A stretch of 64,000 nucleotides of DNA from Candidatus Hydrogenedentota bacterium (GCA_019637335.1 JAHBVV010000013.1:62001-126000), one strand, 5' to 3'. Positions 34,137 to 43,501 are shown, counted from the first letter of the stretch. Numbers and translations: made by a program. The notes: generated by a model not told the origin, from the sequence alone.

Positions 34137-35673
34137 TGAGCGGCGTTACGGTCTCGTTTTCGCTGGATGTGGTCCAGATTGTAAGCCCGGCCAGGTCGCG
34201 CGTGTTGCCGCGAAGACAGCCGATTGCGTAGGCGCAGATGAGAAACACGCCGTTGACGAGTGCGCCGGTCCAGTAGCTGTGAATTTCGAGGGTAATGGCG
34301 GCGGGCAGTTTGCCGGCGAGTCCCAGCGCAAGGTAGATATTGAAGAGAATGGCCAGGAACATGGCGATGGTCGCCGCAAATCCGTCCACGCGGGTGGTGA
34401 AGAAGCCCAGCATGAACAGGCCCATCAGGCAGCCGCCGAAAACACTGGTCACAATCAGACTCACGTCGTTCATGCTCTCCTTGGGCAGGTAGCTGAAGGT
34501 GATGGCCCCAATGACCACGAGCATGGTCACGGCGGACGCCACGAGGCGCGCGGCGCGCAGGTAGAAGCGGTCTTCGCGGCCGGGCGCAATCCAGGGACGG
34601 AGAAGGTCAACCACGGTGACGGTGGAAATCGCGTTAATGCCGGAATCCAGCGAACTCATGGCGGCGGCCATGACCGCGGCGATCATGATCCCGGCGATGC
34701 CGGCGGGCACCCGGTTGAGGATGAAATACGGCAGGACCTGATCGGACTCCAGCGCCGCCACGGCCGGGTCGGGAAAGGCCTGGAAGTAGACGAACAGGCT
34801 CGTCCCCACGAAGAAGAACATGATCCACAGCGGCAGCGCGATGACCGAGTAGAGGATCGTGGCCTTCCGCGCTTCGCGGGTGGATCGCGCGGCGGCGTAG
34901 CGCTGGACCATGTTCTGGTCACCCCCGTAAATCGCCAGCCAGTTGATCACGCCGAGAATGGCCACGGTCCAGAAAGTTCGCTCGTGTAAGTTCCAGTCGA
35001 AGCTCCCCAGGCTGAACTTGTCTTGCGCGGCCCCCACCTCGAAGATCTGGCGGAAGCCCCCGGGCAGATCGAACGCGATTACACAGAAGCAGATCGCGCC
35101 GCCCAGCATGAGGATGATCGCCTGGATCACGTCCGTCCAGACCACGGCCTCGATCCCGCCGGCAATGGTGTAGAAGGCGATAAACAGGCCGCAGGCCACG
35201 ATGACGGCGGTCATCGGCGCCCCCGTAAGCACCTGGATCGGCAGGCTCACGAGAAACAGGATCTGCGCCATGCGGATCACCTGCATGAGGATGAAACTGA
35301 GCGTGCCGTAGACGCGCGGCGCCGCGCCGTAGCGGCGGCCCAGGTACTCAAAGGCGGTTGTCAGGTTGCCCTGCCGGAAAAACGGAATAAACACCAGCAC
35401 CGCCAGCACCGCCACGAAGGGCAGCACCAGGTTCACGTTCAACTGCCGCCAGTCCAGCACATACGCCGCGGCGGGCAGCGCCAGAAACGTCGCCGAGCTC
35501 ACAATTGTGCCCAGCATGGACAGCCCCAGCACCCACCCGGAAAAGTTCCGGTTCCCCACGAAATACGCTTCCGTGGTGTCGTTCTTCCGCGCGAAATAGA
35601 TCCCCGCGGCCACCATGGCCAGGAGGTACAGGCCGATGGCGGCGGCGTCCAGCGGGCGGATGGCGTGTTCCAT
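34132..35673 (-). CDS. Sodium:solute symporter (SSS family)
   Basis: A 513-residue integral membrane transporter with about 13-14 helices. The opening AAIGLYLLAMVAAGIYFARKN followed by TTEAYFVGNRNFSGWVLGLSML is typical of SSS proteins, as is the sodium-site region with GGIEAVVWTDVIQAIILMLGG and the central INWLAIYGGDQNMVQRY. MSSLDSGINAISTVTVVDLLRPW is also conserved. Family members import sugars, sialic acid, amino acids or vitamins with sodium; the sequence does not reveal which. PVC-type members commonly sit beside glycan-degradation genes. It lies downstream of the 839-residue secreted protein and shares its strand. Confidence 0.92.
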   Translation of the reverse strand: MEHAIRPLDAAAIGLYLLAMVAAGIYFARKNDTTEAYFVGNRNFSGWVLGLSMLGTIVSSATFLALPAAAYVLDWRQLNVNLVLPFVAVLAVLVFIPFFRQGNLTTAFEYLGRRYGAAPRVYGTLSFILMQVIRMAQILFLVSLPIQVLTGAPMTAVIVACGLFIAFYTIAGGIEAVVWTDVIQAIILMLGGAICFCVIAFDLPGGFRQIFEVGAAQDKFSLGSFDWNLHERTFWTVAILGVINWLAIYGGDQNMVQRYAAARSTREARKATILYSVIALPLWIMFFFVGTSLFVYFQAFPDPAVAALESDQVLPYFILNRVPAGIAGIMIAAVMAAAMSSLDSGINAISTVTVVDLLRPWIAPGREDRFYLRAARLVASAVTMLVVIGAITFSYLPKESMNDVSLIVTSVFGGCLMGLFMLGFFTTRVDGFAATIAMFLAILFNIYLALGLAGKLPAAITLEIHSYWTGALVNGVFLICAYAIGCLRGNTRDLAGLTIWTTSSENETVTPLK

Positions 35674-35861
35674 GCAATGGCTTTCTTGAATGCGTGCGGG
35701 CTGCGGCTTGCGAGGGCCGCTATCTTACCGCGCCGGAACATGCCCGCGCGACCCGTGGAAGGAGCGGCGCCCGGGCGTATTCGGGACCCCGACTCAAGCG
35801 AACCGAGCCCGAAGGAGCGCTGGCATCCCTGCCGGTCAATCCCCGGCTCGAAGCGCTCGCT

Positions 35862-38381
35862 TCAGTCCGCGCATCGCTCGACAAAATAGTTCCCGCTGTA
35901 GTCCGGATCGCCGATCGGAAGATAATACAGCCAGTCCGCCGACTCATAGAGGATGACCTCCCCGATTTCCTCGTGCGCGAGCACCTCGCAGATGAGCGCT
36001 TCCCGCTCGGCGCGGGCGGTGTCGTAGTCCTGCCGGCGCAGGGTGTATTGCGCCTCGAAAAAGAAGCTCCGTGGCCCGCGGAAGCTGGACCCGCGGTTGC
36101 CCTCGAGGTCCCGCAGGGATTCGCGCAGGTGAATCTGGAACGGGCCCGGCTCCGGGATATCGCGCACCCCAAACAGCACGGGTTCCGTGGCCAGTCCGCT
36201 CAAGTCGAGCATGGCCATGCCCTCGCCGATGCTGTGGATGTGGTTGATCGTGCTCCAGACGCCCCCATACGCGCCGTACGGGGTTCCGTCCGGACGTGGC
36301 AGGGCCGCGATGGCGGCGCGGGCGCGCGCGGCGGCCTCGGCGCCCATCGGGACAACCGCGCGGGTGCGCACGCCGGGGAACGCGGCTTCGTAGTCGATTA
36401 GCAGCGCCCGGACGCCATCGGCCACGGCCCGGTTGCGCGCGTAACGCCACCGGAACGGGGTGTCGGGATCCTGGCAGTCGCCTTCCCACTCCCCGGGCTG
36501 CCACGTGGTGATGCGCTCGACCAGCGCCGGGTCCGCGGCCCATTCCCGAAGCACGGGATCCTCGGCCAAAGAAATTGGCGCATAGGCGCGGTCGATGCCC
36601 AGGTGGGTGTAGCCCTTTCGCGCCTGACGATAGGTCACCAGCGGCTGGAGGCCCGCGTCGCCATCGGCCTGGTAGGCCGCGAGCTGCACGTGCGACCGCG
36701 TGTTGACAAAGAGCTCGTCCACGGCCTCCAGATCGAGCAGGGTCTTCATCTCCCGCAGGACGTTCGCGCGGGCGGCGGGGCGCTGGAGGTCGATCATCTC
36801 CACGGAGTACGGATCGCCCAGGTCAATTACCAGCTGGCGTTCCCGCAGCGGAAGGCGCGCCGCCCCGGACTCGTAAATCAGCCGCGCACCGGTCTCGGTC
36901 GCATTAAACGTCGTCGCCTGGGCGCCGTCCGGTGGAATGCCCGGCACGCGGGTCTGGCGCTCGGCCTCTGGGTCGTTGTCGAGGACCCAGTACACGTTCT
37001 CCCGCCCGATCCGGTTGCCCGCGCGGGCATACAGCGTTACCGGCGCCAACGCGGGGAAGTCCAGCGCTTCCTCCGCGCCCGATGGGTTGGAAAGCACCAG
37101 AAAACGCGTTTCAAAGGGGACCTCCAGGCCGTCAATCACCAGTGCGCCATCCTCCACGCGCAGATCGAAGCCGCTGAGCGCCGCGCAGCGGGATGCGGCC
37201 TGACCGGCAAGGTCCGCGTAGGGGACGAGCGCGAAGGAGGCGTCGGCCCGCCGTTGCAGCACCAGCGAATCGTGTTGCAGCGGCGGATAGCCCCGCGCCT
37301 CGATGCGGAGGTTGTCGCCGCCGGCCCGGAAGCGCGCCAGGAAGGCCTCCGCGTTCTCCACGCCGGGGACGGCGATGCGGCCCAATCGCCCCTTGTCCTC
37401 GTGGCCCATCGCGCGCAGGATGGTGCGGTAATGGGCGAAGCACGCAGCCTCCATCTGGTAGTTCACCAGCGGCGTGGCCATCGGCAGGAAGCTCCACAGG
37501 AAACCGCCCTGTTCGTCGAAGGACGGAATCTCGTAGTATTTCGTCAGCGCCGTCTCAAACGGGCGAAAGCTCACCGTCAACCGCACGCCATGCTGCGCGG
37601 CGCTCTGGGATAGCATCGGCCCGAAATCCCGCATCAACCGGTATTCGTTCAACTGCCGGATCCAGTCCCACGAGATGTGGCGGCCCCAGTGGCCCGCCTC
37701 CGCGCCCTTCATCCGCTCCGCGATCAGCGCCTGAAATAGCGGACTTCCGTTCATCGCGTGGGCCTGCGCCGCATAGCGCGCCCAGTCTTCCGGTGCGTAG
37801 TTCTCCGGGTCGGCGATGTACGGCATCGGGCTCAGCCAGAAGATCATGCGGGTGACGCCGTGCGCCTGGCAGCGCCGGAAATACTGATCGAAGGCGTCCT
37901 TCGTCACCGGACGCCACGACCCGTCGGGCGCCTGGAAGATGCGGATGAGATCGTCGCCGAAATCCGCCAGATACGACAGCGGCCGCGCGGGCGGCCCGGG
38001 CTGGATGGTCAGGGTCTGGTATTCGATAGCGCCCCCCGGCAGCGCCAGGGCCACTTCCAGTTGAAAGGTCGTGTCCGGCGCGTCCGCCTCCGCCGCCACG
38101 CGCAAATAGCGATCCTCCGCCAGGTCCACCCGCAACCCCGGCAACGTGATCGCGTTGCCCTGCGCCAGGGTCGCCTCCCCCGCCTTCGCCACAAAGGTCA
38201 TCCGCCCGCCCGCCGGAACCGGCCGCGTGAGAATGGGCCATGTCCGCGTCTCGCCGGCGAGATAGGGAAACGGGACCTCCGTGTTGCGCGGCGCGAGGAA
38301 GGGGGTGGCGGCGTGGACCGACGAAGCCAGAGCGAACAACAGCGCGCCAACGGCCAGGAGGTTGATGCGTTTCAAGGCCAT
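35862..38381 (-). CDS. Large secreted protein of unknown function, putative glycoside hydrolase fold
   Basis: An 839-residue exported protein. I start it at the ATG at 38381 (MALKRINLLAVGALLFALAS, signal peptide to about 24); an ATG at 38393 is equally possible. The N-terminal region (30-150) looks like a beta-sandwich. From about 160 there is a TIM-barrel-like stretch (LSYLADFGDDLIRIF, GVTRMIFWLSPMPYIADPEN, RLTVSFRPFE). The segment ELFVNTRSHVQLAAYQADGD and later GVRALLIDYEAAFPGVRTRAV resemble barrel strands. I recognise no family and no certain catalytic residues, though paired acids (for example in LIDYEAAF) are candidates. Its neighbour is a solute symporter, consistent with substrate release then uptake. 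Confidence 0.7.
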   Translation of the reverse strand: MALKRINLLAVGALLFALASSVHAATPFLAPRNTEVPFPYLAGETRTWPILTRPVPAGGRMTFVAKAGEATLAQGNAITLPGLRVDLAEDRYLRVAAEADAPDTTFQLEVALALPGGAIEYQTLTIQPGPPARPLSYLADFGDDLIRIFQAPDGSWRPVTKDAFDQYFRRCQAHGVTRMIFWLSPMPYIADPENYAPEDWARYAAQAHAMNGSPLFQALIAERMKGAEAGHWGRHISWDWIRQLNEYRLMRDFGPMLSQSAAQHGVRLTVSFRPFETALTKYYEIPSFDEQGGFLWSFLPMATPLVNYQMEAACFAHYRTILRAMGHEDKGRLGRIAVPGVENAEAFLARFRAGGDNLRIEARGYPPLQHDSLVLQRRADASFALVPYADLAGQAASRCAALSGFDLRVEDGALVIDGLEVPFETRFLVLSNPSGAEEALDFPALAPVTLYARAGNRIGRENVYWVLDNDPEAERQTRVPGIPPDGAQATTFNATETGARLIYESGAARLPLRERQLVIDLGDPYSVEMIDLQRPAARANVLREMKTLLDLEAVDELFVNTRSHVQLAAYQADGDAGLQPLVTYRQARKGYTHLGIDRAYAPISLAEDPVLREWAADPALVERITTWQPGEWEGDCQDPDTPFRWRYARNRAVADGVRALLIDYEAAFPGVRTRAVVPMGAEAAARARAAIAALPRPDGTPYGAYGGVWSTINHIHSIGEGMAMLDLSGLATEPVLFGVRDIPEPGPFQIHLRESLRDLEGNRGSSFRGPRSFFFEAQYTLRRQDYDTARAEREALICEVLAHEEIGEVILYESADWLYYLPIGDPDYSGNYFVERCAD

Positions 38382-38484
38382 GGAAATGATCATCCGCGTG
38401 ATTGGGTTAGAGAATGTTTGCGAGTATAGCTGCGTATGACGCGTCGCCCCTAAACGGCTGTACTTCAACGAGGTATGCCGTCAC

Positions 38485-38766
38485 TCACACACCGATGGGT
38501 ACAACGTGAATGCTTGATTGGGACTTCCGGCACTGCCAAAGATCGTGGGCGTTTTGAAGTCGAAGCCAGTGATCGGCCGAAGGCCTCTCGAACACCAGTT
38601 CAAGCCGCAACGCCATTTCCGGCGTCACCGCGCCACGGCCGTTCAGCACTTTGGAAAGCGTCTTCCGGCTCACGCCCAGATGACCGGCGGCATCGGTAAC
38701 CGTGAGGCCCAATGGATCAAGTACAAGTTCACGAAGGATTTCTCCGGGATGGGCTGGATTATGCAT
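38485..38766 (-). CDS. higA: HigA-family antitoxin (XRE helix-turn-helix)
   Basis: A 93-residue protein. [20 protein letters not shown] is the signature HigA opening, followed by the [23 protein letters not shown] and [32 protein letters not shown] completes the domain. HigA normally binds its own promoter and neutralises the ribosome-dependent mRNase HigB encoded just upstream. Here the gene upstream by 32 bases is a different small protein, so the partner is unusual. The C-terminal 15 residues are not conserved. Confidence 0.9.
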   Translation of the reverse strand: MHNPAHPGEILRELVLDPLGLTVTDAAGHLGVSRKTLSKVLNGRGAVTPEMALRLELVFERPSADHWLRLQNAHDLWQCRKSQSSIHVVPIGV

Positions 38767-38798
38767 AGGTTACAATACGCCTTCTCTATCGATTTCCG

Positions 38799-39017
38799 TC
38801 AGACGTCCACGGGCGTCAACGTATAAACTTTGCCAATTCTTGATGCAGCTTCAAAATCCCGGTCGCGTAGCGCTGTCCGGACATCGTCCAATCGGTAGGC
38901 GTCTTCTACGGAAAGATAGGGTGAGCACGCGTCGTTATATTCCATCAAATCGACGACAACTTCAGCGAGGTAGCGCCCTTCTCGGATGTGCCTGATTCGT
39001 GTTCTTCGTGACTTCAT
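38799..39017 (-). CDS. Small protein in the toxin position next to HigA
   Basis: A 72-residue protein beginning MKSRRTRIRHIREGRYLAEV and containing CSPYLSVEDAYRLDDVRTAL and a closing FEAASRIGKVYTLTPV. It lacks the HigB RelE-like fold features and its length is short. I recall similar small proteins (RHIREGxYxAEV, SPYLSxEDAYKLDDVRxAL) in several phyla, but I cannot name the family. Its position 32 bases upstream of HigA, same strand, implies a shared operon and perhaps a non-canonical toxin, a second antitoxin, or a remnant partner of a lost gene. Confidence 0.7.
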   Translation of the reverse strand: MKSRRTRIRHIREGRYLAEVVVDLMEYNDACSPYLSVEDAYRLDDVRTALRDRDFEAASRIGKVYTLTPVDV

Positions 39018-39347
39018 GGTTGCCTCATCGCATCAGCATGACACAAGCGGCTTGTGGTCTGCCAATCGAAGGAAAATGAAGTTCAGTCTGTACGGAATGG
39101 CGTTTCCTTGCGGGTACAGGCACCCTCGCGCGTCGGTCTCTTTGACGCGTTCGCGACCGGGCGCAACGGGGCTCGGGAGCCAGTCCCCCTGCCAGCGCGT
39201 CCGCTCCCTCGTTACCACGGTCCACTGTGGTACTGCGTACCGTGCCGCTCCCGCGGCACAGCATACGGAGGGCAACCTCGATTTCGCTCACCGACGGTGG
39301 ATGAGACCAAAACCGTATCGACTACTTTCACGTAGCTGGAAACCACA
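39018..39347. other. 330-bp gap with short dyads only
   Basis: No gene is apparent. Two short inverted repeats are visible: TACCAC-N8-GTGGTA (near 39213-39232) and GTGCCGCTCCCGCGGCAC (near 39242-39259). The stretch must contain the promoter of the small-protein/higA operon, but no clear boxes stand out. Confidence 0.4.
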
Positions 39348-40586
39348 CTATTCCAACTGCCCCGCCAGCCACGCCCGCAGGCGCTCCTCCAGGGGCGCGG
39401 GGCTTCCTTCCAGCACGTTGAAATCCTGCGCGCGTATCAGCTGCCGCTGCCATCCATCCCGCTCGGCGGCTTCCCCGTCCACCGGCCCTGTGAACGACGG
39501 CGGCACGGCCACCACGTCCCATTCCTGCCGCCCGAAGCTGAGCGACCAGTTCATGGTCCAGGTGAAGTGGCGCTTGAAATCCTCAATACCCTCGGCGGGC
39601 GCTTCTGCCGGCACGGCGATAAACACCAGGTCCGGCGGATTGTCCCGCACGGCCTTCGCTTCGGCCTCGAAATCCGCCATCGACTTCCCGGCCACCGTCC
39701 AGGTGGTGACCGTGACCTCGGATTCCGGGGCGGCCTCCTTCAACACCGCCGGCAGCAGCGTGTCGTAGGGCGGCATGGCGAGGATGCGGATGGTCTGCTT
39801 CGCGTCGATGAGCGCGAGGGTATGCGGGATCATCGGCTCGGGTGCGGGGACATCCGCAAGCGCGACCGCCTCGCCCGTGGCCGCCGCCACGATGGTCTCG
39901 GCGATCAGCTTGTGCCCCGCCATGTTGGGGTGGATCTCGTCGCTCATGAGGAAGGCCCACGCCCGCGCGTCCCCGTCACGCACCGCCTCAAAGGCGTTGT
40001 AGCAATCCGCCAGCGCCGTCTGCTCCGCAGCCGCGACCTCGCGGACCGCGGCGGCGTACTCCAGCAGCTTCGCCGTGGGGCGACTTTCGGTGTCGCGGAC
40101 GTTGTTGGGGGTGCAGAGCATCACCTCCGCCCCGATGGCGCGGCATTGAGCCACGATTTCCCGGAGGTTGGCGCGATAGTCTTCCAGCGGCACACGGGTC
40201 ATATCGTTGAGGCCGAACATCACCGTCACCAGGTCCGGCCTGTGCGCGAGTACATCCTTGTCAATACGTTCCAAGGCCTTGGCGGTCGTGTGGCCGCTCA
40301 CGCCGGCGTTGATCGCGGTGACTTTCGCGTCCGGGAAGGCCTGCTGGAGTCCTGTCGCCACCATGTCCGTATAGGCCCGCCGTCCGCCGGTATGGTAGTA
40401 GAGCCCGGTGACGCTATCCCCAAAGCAGATGACTGTGACGGATTGGTTGGCGGCAAGTTTTTCGGCGGTCGCAAGAGTTTGAGGTTGGGCGGTGGCGACG
40501 GAGGTGGAAAGGACCCAAAGGACGGAAAGGACATAAGGGACAAACAGGCGTGGCTTGGCTGACCAGCGAAGGTGGTTCATCTTCAT
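39348..40586 (-). CDS. Secreted SGNH/GDSL esterase with extra C-terminal domain
   Basis: A 412-residue exported hydrolase. A signal peptide spans about 1-33. SGNH blocks are visible: I, VICFGDSVT with nucleophile S58; II, glycine in AINAGVSGHT; III, FGLNDMT with N127; and V, SDEIHPNMAGH with the Asp-x-x-His pair near 214-217. About 150 further residues (from 255) form a second alpha/beta region ending in an ARAWLAGQLE-like helix, longer than a single SGNH domain, possibly a degenerate second copy (LIDAKQTIRILAMPPYDTLL). Likely role: deacetylation or de-esterification of polysaccharides. Confidence 0.87.
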   Translation of the reverse strand: MKMNHLRWSAKPRLFVPYVLSVLWVLSTSVATAQPQTLATAEKLAANQSVTVICFGDSVTGLYYHTGGRRAYTDMVATGLQQAFPDAKVTAINAGVSGHTTAKALERIDKDVLAHRPDLVTVMFGLNDMTRVPLEDYRANLREIVAQCRAIGAEVMLCTPNNVRDTESRPTAKLLEYAAAVREVAAAEQTALADCYNAFEAVRDGDARAWAFLMSDEIHPNMAGHKLIAETIVAAATGEAVALADVPAPEPMIPHTLALIDAKQTIRILAMPPYDTLLPAVLKEAAPESEVTVTTWTVAGKSMADFEAEAKAVRDNPPDLVFIAVPAEAPAEGIEDFKRHFTWTMNWSLSFGRQEWDVVAVPPSFTGPVDGEAAERDGWQRQLIRAQDFNVLEGSPAPLEERLRAWLAGQLE

Positions 40587-40673
40587 GTCAGAGCTTTCTG
40601 TGCCGGGTCTGTTCGGCGAGAGCGGAATGGTATAGCGTTATCGGAATCGACGAGTCGCGAACTCGGCTTGCTT

Positions 40674-41342
40674 CTAGTCGTCTTGCGCGGCAATCTCGGC
40701 GTGTGTTGATTCGCCATCAGATGAACACTCATCTGCCGGGTCCAGGCTCCGGTTGTTCACATACGAGACCGCAACGGCATATAAGACCGCGATCGCGCAC
40801 AGGGTGGCGATCAACAGTCCCCACGAAAGCAGCCGTTCTGTGGAATTTGCCGGCCCGAAGTAATCCCAGAGTCGGACAAAAATAACGGCGAGCCAGAAGC
40901 AGGCCGTAAGCATCGCGATCAAGGGTTGTGGCGCCCACGCGTTCGAGGGTATGAACGCATTTCGGTGGCCGATAGGCACGGGGCGCACGGCTGGATGGGC
41001 CTCAATCCAACGGGAGGCGAGTTCGCTACGATAGGTGTTGATGCGGAAGAGGCTCCAGTAGATCGCCAGCGACACAACGAAGCCAGGCAATGGAAGGAGC
41101 GTCTTAAGCGCCAGTTCCAGCGGCCGGTCCGGCCCGCCAGAAACGGCAAGGACGGACAACGGAATTACCAGCACGGCGTTGAGCCCAAGCAAACCCAGCA
41201 AGCCCTTTTGCATTCGGGCGTCCAGTCGGTCGAACAGGCCCTCGTACCGGGTCCAGTCGCGATCCAGGTCCCCCGTCGTCCAACGGCGCCCTTTCGCTGA
41301 AGCTTGCGGAGGCGTTGCGCCCCCCGATTCCTCATTGCCCAT
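40674..41342 (-). CDS. Four-helix membrane protein, unknown
   Basis: A 222-residue protein with a charged N-terminus (about 45 residues), then hydrophobic segments at about 47-67, 80-98, 139-157 and 168-188, and an acidic tail (DPADECSSDGESTHAEIAAQ). A soluble loop of about 35 residues containing RPVPIGHRNAFIP lies between helices two and three. No family is recognised and there is no close neighbour on the same transcript, so function cannot be inferred. Confidence 0.65.
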   Translation of the reverse strand: MGNEESGGATPPQASAKGRRWTTGDLDRDWTRYEGLFDRLDARMQKGLLGLLGLNAVLVIPLSVLAVSGGPDRPLELALKTLLPLPGFVVSLAIYWSLFRINTYRSELASRWIEAHPAVRPVPIGHRNAFIPSNAWAPQPLIAMLTACFWLAVIFVRLWDYFGPANSTERLLSWGLLIATLCAIAVLYAVAVSYVNNRSLDPADECSSDGESTHAEIAAQDD

Positions 41343-41413
41343 GATGCTCCCTCACTTTCGTTGTATACCTCACCAGGCTCACCGTTGAAGGTGGCGAACT
41401 GGAACAAGCGGCG

Positions 41414-43147
41414 CTACGCCGCAATACGCTCAGGATACCACATCAACATCGGATCCGGGCCGTCGCCGGTGTCCACGGTCGCCTCCACCTCCAGGGTTTC
41501 CGTGTTCACGACATGCAGGCCATCGGTGTATTCACAGCCCACGAATGCGCGTTTTTCGTCCGGGCTCAGCTCCACGCCGATCGCATGCCCCCCCACCTTC
41601 ACCCGCTTGATCTCCTTGCGCGACGCCACGTCGATCACGATAAGTTCGCCCTCGGGCGTCCAGCTCGGAACGAAGGCCCGCGATCCATCCTTCGTAAACT
41701 TAATGCGCACCGGCATCCCGGGCACATCAAAGCGTTCGACGACCGTATGGCTGGCCAGTTCGATGATGGACATCGACCCGCCGCTCTGGTTCGCGACCCA
41801 CAGATACTTGCCGTCGGGCGTGAAGGCCATGCCCTCCGCGCCTTCCTCGCAGGAAACCTGGGTAATCAGTTCTCCGCTTTCACGGTCGATCACGGACACA
41901 TTCTCGCTGGTGATATTCGCCGTGTAGATCCGCTGGTTGTCCGGCGACACCAGCACCATGTGCGAGATCTTCCCGTGCGTCGGGATACCCCGCGTCACCG
42001 CGTGCGTGGCTGTATCCACTTCCACCACCCAGCCGGTCTGGCCGGCGGTGAAATAGGCATGCTTGCCGTCCGGGGCCATGGTCGCGCCATGGATCCGGGT
42101 GTACTCGCCCGTCGGGATCTGCTTGATGTGGTTGCGCGCCACCAGATCCACCACCGATATCGTGTCGCCCGGCGCGGCGTAGTTGGAGAGGTACATGAAG
42201 CGCTGGTCCGGAGTGATCGTCATTTCGTGCGGGTTCGGGCCGACCGTAATCGTCTGTTCGACTTGGAGGCTCTCGGGATGGACGTAGCTTAAGGTGTCGC
42301 TGTGCTTGTTGGCCACGAGCAGCATCGGCCCATCGCTGATCGGGCCCGAAACCGCCGCGGCGGCCTGCGCGAGCGGCGTCAGCTCGATGCGCCGGACAAA
42401 CAGCTCCGCCGCCTCGGATTGCACCTGGATCCGTCCCTTTTGGGGTTTGCAGTCGATCGCGCGGTTCACCACGATCCCATTGAGCAGCACCGTGATCTTG
42501 CCGCCGTCGGCGATCACTTCAAGCCGGTTCCACTCGCCCACCGGCTTCTCCACGTCCTTCGGCCCACGGAAGTCGAGCTTGTCCTCCCAGTTCGGATCGC
42601 GGCCCCACCAGTTGATGCGCCCGCCGTTCACGGTGATCGGGTCCCCGTCCGGGCTGAACACCGGCACGGTCCCGTGCCGCTCTTCGGCCACCGGCGCCGT
42701 GATCTGGTAGTTGTCGGATTTATCGCCCACCACGATGAAGTCGCCCGTGCCGCCCTCGATCATCTGCACCTCCAGCGAATGCATCCAGGTATTGCTGTAG
42801 CCGCCATCCTCGCCCACCGAGTGGATCAGCAGCCCCGAGTCCCGCGCGCGGTCCAGGCGGGGCTCCCAGGTTTTCTCGCCCCACTTGAACTCCAGCACCA
42901 GGTGGTAGTTCTCGTACTCCTCGTTGGTCGTGATGCAGCCCCACTCCTCGCCGGAAATCCGCAGGACCCCATCCTGCATCGTGAAAACCTGCTTCGGGTC
43001 GTTGTCGCGCCCGCTTTCCTTGAGCCACGTGTACCAGTGCTTAAGCGTGCCGTCTTCGAGCAGGTCGATGGTGTTCGGGGCGGCATGGCGCGGCGCGGCC
43101 ACCAGGAGCATCGCGGTGATTAAAAGGTATCGGAGTGTTTTTCGCAT
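41414..43147 (-). CDS. Secreted DUF1080 (3-keto-disaccharide hydrolase) domain fused to YVTN beta-propeller
   Basis: A 577-residue exported protein. The ATG at 43147 opens a signal peptide (MRKTLRYLLITAMLLVAAPR, then HAA). Residues about 25-240 form a DUF1080 concanavalin-like domain: ENYHLVLEFKWGEKTWEPRL, RDSGLLIHSVGEDGGY and PVGEWNRLEVIADGGKITVL with LNGIVVNRA. Residues about 265-577 form a YVTN/cytochrome-D1-like propeller (MLLVANKHSDTLSYVHPESL, MAFTPDGKYLWVANQSGGSM, RAFVGCEYTDGLHVVNTETL). DUF1080 proteins often act on 3-keto-glycosides or bind glycans. The fusion to a propeller is uncommon to my knowledge. Confidence 0.88.
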   Translation of the reverse strand: MRKTLRYLLITAMLLVAAPRHAAPNTIDLLEDGTLKHWYTWLKESGRDNDPKQVFTMQDGVLRISGEEWGCITTNEEYENYHLVLEFKWGEKTWEPRLDRARDSGLLIHSVGEDGGYSNTWMHSLEVQMIEGGTGDFIVVGDKSDNYQITAPVAEERHGTVPVFSPDGDPITVNGGRINWWGRDPNWEDKLDFRGPKDVEKPVGEWNRLEVIADGGKITVLLNGIVVNRAIDCKPQKGRIQVQSEAAELFVRRIELTPLAQAAAAVSGPISDGPMLLVANKHSDTLSYVHPESLQVEQTITVGPNPHEMTITPDQRFMYLSNYAAPGDTISVVDLVARNHIKQIPTGEYTRIHGATMAPDGKHAYFTAGQTGWVVEVDTATHAVTRGIPTHGKISHMVLVSPDNQRIYTANITSENVSVIDRESGELITQVSCEEGAEGMAFTPDGKYLWVANQSGGSMSIIELASHTVVERFDVPGMPVRIKFTKDGSRAFVPSWTPEGELIVIDVASRKEIKRVKVGGHAIGVELSPDEKRAFVGCEYTDGLHVVNTETLEVEATVDTGDGPDPMLMWYPERIAA

Positions 43148-43242
43148 AAAATCCGGGTAATCCTCTGGGTTGGGCGCGATTCGCGCATGGTTTGTCCAAG
43201 TATAAGAACGCCCCGGCGGGATTGCAACGCGCCCCGCCGATA

Positions 43243-43448
43243 CAGGGCAATCGCATTTAAACTTCCAACTCGATCCGAGCGCCACATGAACCACCTTCAA
43301 TCTTATAAAGGGCGCGTGTTGGAGCGCTGGCATCCCTGCCGGCACAGATGCCGGCGCTCCAAAACGCTCACTATCGTTGATTCAAGGTTCCAAATCGACT
43401 CAAGTTTACGCCCATATACCGAGATCGAGTTTAAATGCGATTGCCCTG
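43243..43448 (+). mobile_element. 206-bp MITE-like element, copy A
   Basis: Begins CAGGGCAATCGCATTTAAAC and ends with its exact reverse complement (43429-43448). CCCGCCGAT occurs just before (43233-43241) and just after (43449-43457), a 9-of-10 target duplication. An internal imperfect inverted repeat (GTTGGAGCGCTGGCATC / GATGCCGGCGCTCCAA) makes a long hairpin. No gene is inside. It is the same length as copy B and collinear with it, and lies in the 354-bp divergent gap between the DUF1080 protein and the glycosyltransferase-like gene. Confidence 0.85.
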
Positions 43449-43501
43449 CCCGCCGATTCCGCGCTCGAATTCGCGCCCCAACCCTGTGCTACCGTATCGC
43501 C

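Noticed and set aside
35806-35840. GGAGCGCTGGCATCCCTGCC near 35815 as a fourth element copy
   Set aside because: Only about 24 bases match the hairpin of the element; the terminal repeats and target duplication are missing.
43187-43501. 105-codon N-terminal extension of the glycosyltransferase-like gene
   Set aside because: It translates MITE copy A and its flanks; the ATG at 43502 begins the recognisable protein.
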